This document shows positions 40,374 through 45,927 of a DNA stretch of 45,927 nucleotides, in pieces. The stretch comes from DASXTB01 sp036505615 (GTDB taxonomy: Bacteria > Acidobacteriota > UBA6911 > JACQSX01). The notes under the pieces were generated by a model. That model did no database searches. It was not told the origin of the DNA and saw nothing but the letters and a program-made list of their open reading frames with translations. Every line of letters begins with the position of its first letter. The stretch's first letter is position 1. Location: contig DASXTB010000135.1 of the NCBI GenBank assembly GCA_036505615.1, positions 1-45,927 of the forward strand, written 5' to 3'. Both the position numbers and the translations under genes were made by a program.

Positions 40374-43300
40374 TCAAGCGAGTCCTTCCAGCAGGGCCCG
40401 GGCTTCCCTCAAGTCTGCCGTGTCGAATCCTTCCTGAAACCAGGCGTAACTCTCAGAGAGGATCTGCCGAGCTTCTTCTTTCTTACCCTGAAGTTTTAAT
40501 AAGCGACTGAGACTCATGGCGGCGCGCAATTCCCAGGATTTGGCCTCCTGGCGGCGGGCGATGTCGAGGGCATGGCGGAAGCAGGCTTCCGCTTCTGAGA
40601 ATAGAGACGAGCGAGCATTGGCGGCCGGCACTGTCCCGGCTGCGGCGGCTCGATGTTCGCTAGCTGCGACTTTCGTCAGCAGCAATTCTCCCTTAAGACG
40701 ATGCGGTTCCGCTTCATAGTAACGCTCGCCGGTGCGGCCGAGCACAGCCAGAGCCTCGGCCAGCACTTCGAACCCGTCTTCGATCTGTCCCGCCTTGCCC
40801 AACGCCTCAGCCAACAGGCAAAGAAAATGCGCGCGCGCGATCTCTGAACCCAACGCCCGATAGGCTGCCAGGCTCTCGCGCATTTGAGCGATTCCCTCTT
40901 CCAGCCGCCCCTGTTCGGCCACGGCCCATCCGCGAAATTGAGTTCCCCAAATCCGATCCTGCACCAGGCCCACTTCGGTCGCCAGCTCAATCACTTTCTC
41001 GGCCGCCTCCTGTGTTTCTTGCGGTTCGCGGCGAAACTGGTGAACGATCGCAGAGAAGACCAGCGAGATTGAGCACCCTTGAGGATCCGACAAATCTCGG
41101 GACAAAGCCAAAGCCTCGTCGATTCTGGCGACGGCGCGATCAGGATAACCGAGGGGCCACAATACTCTGGCTGCAAAACATCTGCAGGTTATCCCCGGAT
41201 CTAGCGCGTAGAAGACTTCGTAAGACCGGTGTTGGCGGGGATCATAGAGTGCGATTGCTTCCTCAAAGTGTTCCAGCGCGGAGCCGAGCTTTCCCAGATC
41301 CATCAAGATGACTCCCATCGCGTGGTGCGCCTGAACGACCAGAGTCGGTTCCTGCGTACGCTGGGCGAGGCTCAGTAATCGCTCTCCTAGCGGGCGGGCT
41401 GTAGGCAGATCGGCCCGCATGATGTGGAAGAGAAACAAACCCCAGAGCACGGTAAAGAGGTTTCTGTCATCACCCAGTTCTTCGCACAGCGCGCGCGCCT
41501 GATTGTAGGTAAGCTCTACTTCCGGCGCAGACCATCCTTTGGCAGCCATCAGTCCCCGGGCCAGGGTGAGCAAGAGTGTCAGTTCCTGCTTCCGACGCTC
41601 AGAGCTATCCGGCAGCGCCTTGACAAGTTCCAGGCCGCGCTGCGAAAGTGCGACCGCCTCTTGGCTGGCAAAGACTCGAGCGGCACTTTGAGCTGCCAGC
41701 AGGAAATAATGCGAGGCACGAGCAACATCCCTGGCTGCCTCGAACAAAAAAGCAAGTTCCGACGCAATCGTTGCACTTTTCTCACCGTAAAACTTCAGCA
41801 ACGATTCGGCCACTGCCGCGCTTAGTGAAGCCCTTCGCGTCGGCGCAAGTCTTGAGTAGAGTACATTCTGGTAGAGTACGTGGACAAAACGATACTGCAG
41901 CGTAAATGTCTTGTCGGGTAGCTCGCATTCTCGAACCTGCCTTACGAAGGCATGAACGCGCCCCAGAATATCCAGCCGCTCCTCGACCTCAGCCGCATCC
42001 GCCTGGAGCGCCCTGGCAACCACAGCCGAATCAAATTCGTGACCCTGAACGCTGGCAGCGGCCAGCAAACGCCGGTCCGAGTCTCCCAATTGGTCGATTT
42101 TTCTTTGAATCATGCTGCGCACCGACTCGGGTAGCTCCCGCTCAAGCTCCGGAACTGACTGAGCCAGCGCCCACCGTCCTTGCACAGGATCGATGACCTC
42201 TCGATCACGCAGGTATCGCAGCAAGTCCACTATGAAGAGCGGACTGCCTTCCGTTTTGGCGTGGATCAACGCCGGGAATTCCGCTGGGAAACAATGGCCC
42301 GGAAACTCCAGTGCAAGATAGCGTTCAATATCTTTGCGGCTCAAAAAGTCCAATGGCAGCTCGCGACAGACGCTGCGCGCCTGAAGATCGAGCTTGGTCT
42401 GCAAGAACGGATGGTTCGCCAGCAGCAGATCTGAGGGGCGATAGCAGGTCACTGCCAGCATTCGCATCGACGTGATTTTGGTTGAAACGTAGGCCAACAT
42501 GTCTACCGTGGAGATGTCGGCCCAATGTAAGTCGTCAAAGAAGAGAATCAGCGGTCGGACTCGGGAGACCTCTTGCAGAAAGGAGCCCAGTTCTCGTTTC
42601 ATGCGCTCCTGTGAGGTGGCCTTGACTTCGACGTCCGAGCCTGAAGAGAGAGAAACCCCTGTCGCGATGGGAATGATCTGTCGGTACCAGTTTGGCGCTA
42701 TCATTTTCATCATCCGGGCGATGGAATCGCCTGCTTCCGAACGCAGCAAGTTTTCCAGTGCTTCCAGAATAGGCAGGTAAGCTTCCGCGCCGGCCAGTCG
42801 CTCCGAGCAGCGGCCGCGCGCAATACTGAAAAGCTGGTTATCGGCCACCAGCTCAGCAAGGAAATCCTCCACCAGTGTTGTCTTGCCGATGCCCGGCTCG
42901 CCCGGCACGCACAACAGGAGGCCATGGCCGGCCGCGGCCGACTCAAAGGCGACTCGCAGTTCGGCCATCTCTGCTTCCCGACCGACTGTATGACGCTTGG
43001 TAAGACCGTCAACCAAGACAGGTTTTGAGACTGACGTTTTTCCTTCAATCCCGGCCAAGATCGCATCGACGTCCTTAGCGCTGGGCCGGAGGCCAGCGTC
43101 TTTCTCCAGCATTTGAAGGATGAGGGCCTCCAACTTGGCGGGAATCTCAGGGTTAAGCTGCGCGGGTGATACAGGGCAAACCGACAAAATGGCGTGCATT
43201 ACGCCGATTTGCGATCCGGACGCGAACGGGTGCTGGCGGGTTGCCACCTCGTACAGCACTATGCCGAGAGAAAAGATGTCAGTTGCGGTGCCAATCGGTT

Positions 43301-43871
43301 CTCCGCGGATTTGTTCCGGCGACATGTAGCGCACGGTGCCCAGCAAGCCGCCTGAATTGGTGGCAGCTTGCGTTTCTACCGTTGACGCACCCGCTGCAAT
43401 TGAGCAGACCAAGCCGAAGTCAAGCAGCTTCACGTAGCCGTCATAGCGGAGCATGATGTTTTCCGGCTTGATATCGCGATGGACGATGCCTACGTCATGA
43501 GTGGCTGCCAGCGCCTTGGCCGCCTGTTGCGCTAATTGCACTATCGATTCGATAGGCAATCCCTGCGCGGCCGCTGACCGTAAGGTTTGCCCCTCGACCG
43601 ATTCCATGGCGATATACTGGCCCTCGTCGGCTTCACCGATCTCATATATAGTGACGATATTGGGATGATTCAACGCCGACACAGCGCGAGCTTCTTGGAT
43701 GAAGCGCGCGGTGGCGGTGCGGTTCTGCGTGGCTCGCTCGGGTAGCAGCTTCAGAGCCACGTCGCGCTGAAGCATCGTATCCCTGGCTCGATACACCTCG
43801 CCCATTCCTCCGCTTCCCAGAGGAGCCAGGATCCTGTATCGACCAAGCTGGGTGCCGGCGCTAAGAGTCAT
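40374..43871 (-). CDS. Ser/Thr protein kinase fused to AAA ATPase and TPR domains
   Basis: 1165 residues from the ATG at 43869-43871 (GGAG upstream); the frame is open 78 codons further but that part is not conserved-looking. The kinase domain (about 8-275) is complete: LGSGGMGEVYRARD, invariant K in VALKLLPER, HRDIKPENIML, LLDFGLV, and an APE-like MSPEQIRG. An AAA/NACHT-like ATPase follows (about 295-560) with Walker A PGEPGIGKTTLVEDFL and Walker B LILFFDDLHWAD. The C-terminal half (about 700-1160) is TPR-rich. This layout is a soluble signalling hub common in Acidobacteriota. The lack of a membrane helix implies cytoplasmic sensing. Targets are unknown. Confidence 0.9.
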   Translation of the reverse strand: MTLSAGTQLGRYRILAPLGSGGMGEVYRARDTMLQRDVALKLLPERATQNRTATARFIQEARAVSALNHPNIVTIYEIGEADEGQYIAMESVEGQTLRSAAAQGLPIESIVQLAQQAAKALAATHDVGIVHRDIKPENIMLRYDGYVKLLDFGLVCSIAAGASTVETQAATNSGGLLGTVRYMSPEQIRGEPIGTATDIFSLGIVLYEVATRQHPFASGSQIGVMHAILSVCPVSPAQLNPEIPAKLEALILQMLEKDAGLRPSAKDVDAILAGIEGKTSVSKPVLVDGLTKRHTVGREAEMAELRVAFESAAAGHGLLLCVPGEPGIGKTTLVEDFLAELVADNQLFSIARGRCSERLAGAEAYLPILEALENLLRSEAGDSIARMMKMIAPNWYRQIIPIATGVSLSSGSDVEVKATSQERMKRELGSFLQEVSRVRPLILFFDDLHWADISTVDMLAYVSTKITSMRMLAVTCYRPSDLLLANHPFLQTKLDLQARSVCRELPLDFLSRKDIERYLALEFPGHCFPAEFPALIHAKTEGSPLFIVDLLRYLRDREVIDPVQGRWALAQSVPELERELPESVRSMIQRKIDQLGDSDRRLLAAASVQGHEFDSAVVARALQADAAEVEERLDILGRVHAFVRQVRECELPDKTFTLQYRFVHVLYQNVLYSRLAPTRRASLSAAVAESLLKFYGEKSATIASELAFLFEAARDVARASHYFLLAAQSAARVFASQEAVALSQRGLELVKALPDSSERRKQELTLLLTLARGLMAAKGWSAPEVELTYNQARALCEELGDDRNLFTVLWGLFLFHIMRADLPTARPLGERLLSLAQRTQEPTLVVQAHHAMGVILMDLGKLGSALEHFEEAIALYDPRQHRSYEVFYALDPGITCRCFAARVLWPLGYPDRAVARIDEALALSRDLSDPQGCSISLVFSAIVHQFRREPQETQEAAEKVIELATEVGLVQDRIWGTQFRGWAVAEQGRLEEGIAQMRESLAAYRALGSEIARAHFLCLLAEALGKAGQIEDGFEVLAEALAVLGRTGERYYEAEPHRLKGELLLTKVAASEHRAAAAGTVPAANARSSLFSEAEACFRHALDIARRQEAKSWELRAAMSLSRLLKLQGKKEEARQILSESYAWFQEGFDTADLREARALLEGLA

Positions 43872-43987
43872 CGTTTCACTTTCTCCCCGTACGGATAACA
43901 GAATGGTATACCAATACCGGTGTCCTTTCGAGAAACGACAGGCCCAGCGCCGGATTTTGCAAGAGTTCTGTAACCACTGGCCGATAA

Positions 43988-44008
43988 TGACTGATGACCG
44001 ATGACGCC
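43988..44008. repeat. TGACTGA heptamer tract, second site
   Basis: TGACTGA, TGACCGA, TGACGCC in tandem, followed by TTTGG. It matches the tract at 22484-22518. It lies in the short gap upstream of the kinase gene. Confidence 0.75.
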
Positions 44009-44034
44009 TTTGGTTCTTGCTCTGTGGGCGCTCT

Positions 44035-45216
44035 TTAAGGCTGTTGTCCGGCAATAAAGTGCGTTGTGACGAGGGTTCTGTAATCAGGGTACACGCCGTC
44101 GTCATAATCCCTCAGAAAGACGGAGATCTGCTGCAGGACTGTGGTGATGCGGTAGCCGGGGACGTTGGCGGGATGAGGTTGGCCTCTTGTGGGAACCGCG
44201 CGGATAAATACACTGTCCGAATCAATGGGCAATTTTCGAACGTTCTCGACAAAAGCTCGGAAAATCCCATTCTGAAACAGGAACTGCTCAACGTTAGAAG
44301 TGTAGAAGGCTCGAACGGTATAACCGTTCTTCCGAAGGTACTCACCAACAGATGCCAGAGCCTTTGAACCCGCGAAGTCTCCCACCACTGGAATGATTCG
44401 GTTTGCCAGCTCAAGGTTCCGGACGAACCGGTAGTCCTCTTCGGTCGCCAGGAAATTCTCCAGATTTCCGTTCAGGTCGGGCTGCAGAATCAAGTCCTTC
44501 AGCGTGGGAAAACTGGTGGGGCCCCAGTTGGTTCCACCGGTGCGGAACGAGATCTCAAGGCCCTCTCGGTGGAAGGCTGAGTAGACATACTGCAGCCGTT
44601 CCTGGTCCTGCTCGGAAAGCGGAATCTGGAAGTCCTGCTGGATGATCTTACGCACGCGCCCCAGGTTTGCCGCGAAAGCCTGGGGGGACGCGGGAGCGGA
44701 AACAAAGTACTGCAGCAGGCGCTCAGTAGAAGATCCTTTCCCCGGAACGCCGTCTCCCGTAAGCGGCCGGCTCAGCAGGTTGGAAAGGAACTGGGCGCGG
44801 TTCTCTGAGGTGTGAAAAAGAGCCTTGTACAGCAGCTGCTGGAGCATGGCCTGGCGCCGGATGTCTACGATAAAAGCGATATGGGGTCGAATCTTGGCGA
44901 TGTAGGTGAAGTTCTGTTCCGGCCCGACGCCGATATAGGCGCCTCCTGAAATGTGCATCTGGCGCAGCTTGTCGAGAACATGGAGATAAGAAGTCTCGTT
45001 GGAAGTGAAGTTGTCCGAGCGGAAGTAGCCGCCCTCCTCGGACAGGTCCTGGACCAGGCGCGAGAACTCGGTTGTCGAGAGCTTTTCGAGATTCTCCTGC
45101 GCAAAGCTCGATTCGCGGATTGATCCGGTGGGAATCCGAACAGCAACAACCCATGCAGTCACTGCCAGCAGCAGCAGGCTGCGCCGTATTACTCTTCCGA
45201 GAAGTGAAGTGTTCAT
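44035..45216 (-). CDS. Exported protein of unknown function
   Basis: 393 residues from the ATG at 45214-45216, which has a strong GAGGTGA site; a longer in-frame start at 45255 is less likely. A basic N-terminus and a hydrophobic stretch (SLLLLAVTAWVVAVRI) predict export or anchoring. The mature part is soluble. It contains a motif reminiscent of a glycine-rich Rossmann loop (AYIGVGPEQNFTYIAKIRPH, then IAFIVDIRRQAML), and later IIPVVGDFAGSKAL, VRAFYTSNVEQFLF and a C-terminal YDDGVYPDYRTLV. The order IGVGPEQN...DIR resembles SAM-dependent methyltransferase-like folds, but I cannot assign a function. It lies upstream of the kinase gene with a 163-bp gap. Confidence 0.8.
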   Translation of the reverse strand: MNTSLLGRVIRRSLLLLAVTAWVVAVRIPTGSIRESSFAQENLEKLSTTEFSRLVQDLSEEGGYFRSDNFTSNETSYLHVLDKLRQMHISGGAYIGVGPEQNFTYIAKIRPHIAFIVDIRRQAMLQQLLYKALFHTSENRAQFLSNLLSRPLTGDGVPGKGSSTERLLQYFVSAPASPQAFAANLGRVRKIIQQDFQIPLSEQDQERLQYVYSAFHREGLEISFRTGGTNWGPTSFPTLKDLILQPDLNGNLENFLATEEDYRFVRNLELANRIIPVVGDFAGSKALASVGEYLRKNGYTVRAFYTSNVEQFLFQNGIFRAFVENVRKLPIDSDSVFIRAVPTRGQPHPANVPGYRITTVLQQISVFLRDYDDGVYPDYRTLVTTHFIAGQQP

Positions 45217-45348
45217 CTGGTCACCTCGCAGGTTGGCGGAAATCCCGCCAGCCAAAAGCTACAAGGGAATTTCAGTGTACCGCAAATTCACGCTGCCTGC
45301 CCAGTGTTTGTCCTGCCGGAATCGATTCGATCTCCGAAAGTTTTAGTG

Positions 45349-45380
45349 ACGCGGGGACACGGAGACGCGGGGACGCGGCG
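45349..45380. repeat. Octamer tandem tract
   Basis: ACGCGGGG, ACACGGAG, ACGCGGGG, ACGCGGCG in tandem with an 8-bp period. It lies in the gap between the aminotransferase gene and the exported-protein gene, downstream of the former's stop. Confidence 0.7.
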
Positions 45381-45411
45381 AGTGTACGAACCCTTGCAGC
45401 CCGTGAAGAAT

Positions 45412-45927
45412 TTAAGAGTGCTTGGAGAATCCGGTGAACTGGCTTTCAGAAAGAACGCAGTCAAGTCCCGTCACCAGCGCATCGGCGTCCGACTGCCTGA
45501 ATACCATGGGGGGCTTAATCTTGATAACGTTATGGAACGGTCCATCGGTGCTGAGCAGGATGGAGCGGTCTTTCATTCGTTCCACGGCGTAGACAGTCTG
45601 TTCGGATGCCGGAGCGAGCGATTCTCGATCTTCGACCAGTTCAATCCCAAGAAAGAGACCGAGGCCTCGCACGTCACCGACCAATGCATGCTTGTCTTTG
45701 AGTCGCTCCAGGCCCGCTTTTAAATAAGCGCCCACGCGGAGGGCGCGCTCCTGAAGGTTTTCTTCCTCGATGACGTCCAGGACGGCAAGGCCCGCGGCGC
45801 AGGAGACTGGATTGCCCCCATACGTGTTGAAATACTCCATGCCGTTGTTGAACGATGCCGCAATTTCAGGCGTGGTCACTACGGCACCGAGCGGATGCCC
45901 GTTTCCAATGCACTTGCCCATGGTCAC
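45412..45927 (-). CDS. Class III pyridoxal-phosphate aminotransferase (3' part)
   Basis: The last 171 residues of a longer gene that enters from the right edge. The visible part begins just before the PLP-binding lysine region (GKCIGNGHPLGAVVTT; the K is the probable Schiff-base residue). It continues with YFNTYGGNPVSCAAGLAVLD, the VRGLGLFLGIELV strand and the C-terminal KIKPPMVFRQSDADAL, all typical of class III (AGXT2, ornithine or GABA aminotransferase-like) enzymes. The first 250 or so residues, which set substrate specificity, are outside the window. The start shown is the window edge and not a real start. Confidence 0.9.
   Translation of the reverse strand: MTMGKCIGNGHPLGAVVTTPEIAASFNNGMEYFNTYGGNPVSCAAGLAVLDVIEEENLQERALRVGAYLKAGLERLKDKHALVGDVRGLGLFLGIELVEDRESLAPASEQTVYAVERMKDRSILLSTDGPFHNVIKIKPPMVFRQSDADALVTGLDCVLSESQFTGFSKHS

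Noticed and set aside
43872..44105. N-terminal extension of the kinase by 78 codons
   Set aside because: It runs over the heptamer repeat and into the 3' end of the next gene, while the ATG at 43871 has a ribosome binding site and begins just before the kinase domain.

Overview
The window is high-GC DNA from a Gram-negative bacterium, most likely an acidobacterium (Acidobacteriota). This is inferred from gene content: a very large Oar-like TonB-dependent receptor with an N-terminal carboxypeptidase-regulatory-like domain, a nearly complete hopanoid locus, a giant Ser/Thr kinase-ATPase-TPR protein, a Pit/DUF47 phosphate module, and many short palindromic and tandem repeats between genes. No rRNA, tRNA, CRISPR array, phage or insertion-sequence gene was seen.

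Layout. (1) Positions 1-8400: the start of a response regulator, an array of small palindromes, and a SpoIIE-type phosphatase. A phosphate block follows: an outer-membrane porin preceded by three CTTAAG repeats spaced exactly 11 bp apart (candidate Pho box), phoB-phoR, and convergently pit with its PhoU-like partner. (2) 8384-12836: the TonB-dependent receptor, divergent from a GntR/FadR-type regulator. (3) 13009-13226: a large inverted repeat. (4) 13252-39994: a minus-strand run of 22 genes dominated by hopanoid biosynthesis. From its promoter side (right end) it reads ispH, shc (hpnF), hpnH, hpnA, hpnG, two zinc MDR dehydrogenases, hpnC, hpnD, hpnE, a NodB-type deacetylase, an adaptor/TPR/permease/TolC export module, hpnJ, two small DMT-type membrane proteins, hpnI, an asparagine-synthetase-like amidotransferase, an ArnT-like GT39 glycosyltransferase and a Gfo/Idh/MocA oxidoreductase. 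(5) 40374-45927: a kinase-ATPase-TPR protein, an exported protein of unknown function, and the 3' part of a class III aminotransferase gene.

How the genes work together. IspH supplies isoprenoid precursors. HpnC/D/E make squalene, Shc cyclises it, HpnH adds adenosine, HpnG removes adenine, and HpnI/HpnJ belong to the pathway that decorates bacteriohopanetetrol with a sugar and then a cyclitol ether. Known gaps in that route coincide with unassigned genes here. The MDR dehydrogenases, coupled to hpnG by a stop/start overlap, could reduce ribosylhopane. The NodB-type deacetylase could replace the missing HpnK. The export module lacks an ATPase, and the usual hopanoid RND exporter HpnN is not in the window. 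The two DMT halves with an ArnT-like enzyme resemble the flippase and transferase of lipid A aminoarabinose modification. These role assignments are inferences from context.

The intergenic DNA is rich in repeats: palindrome cassettes, a GGGCGACC element in three copies, hexamer-based hairpins in two copies (one forms the histidine-rich C-terminus of a membrane protein), and several unrelated tandem tracts with a 7-bp period.
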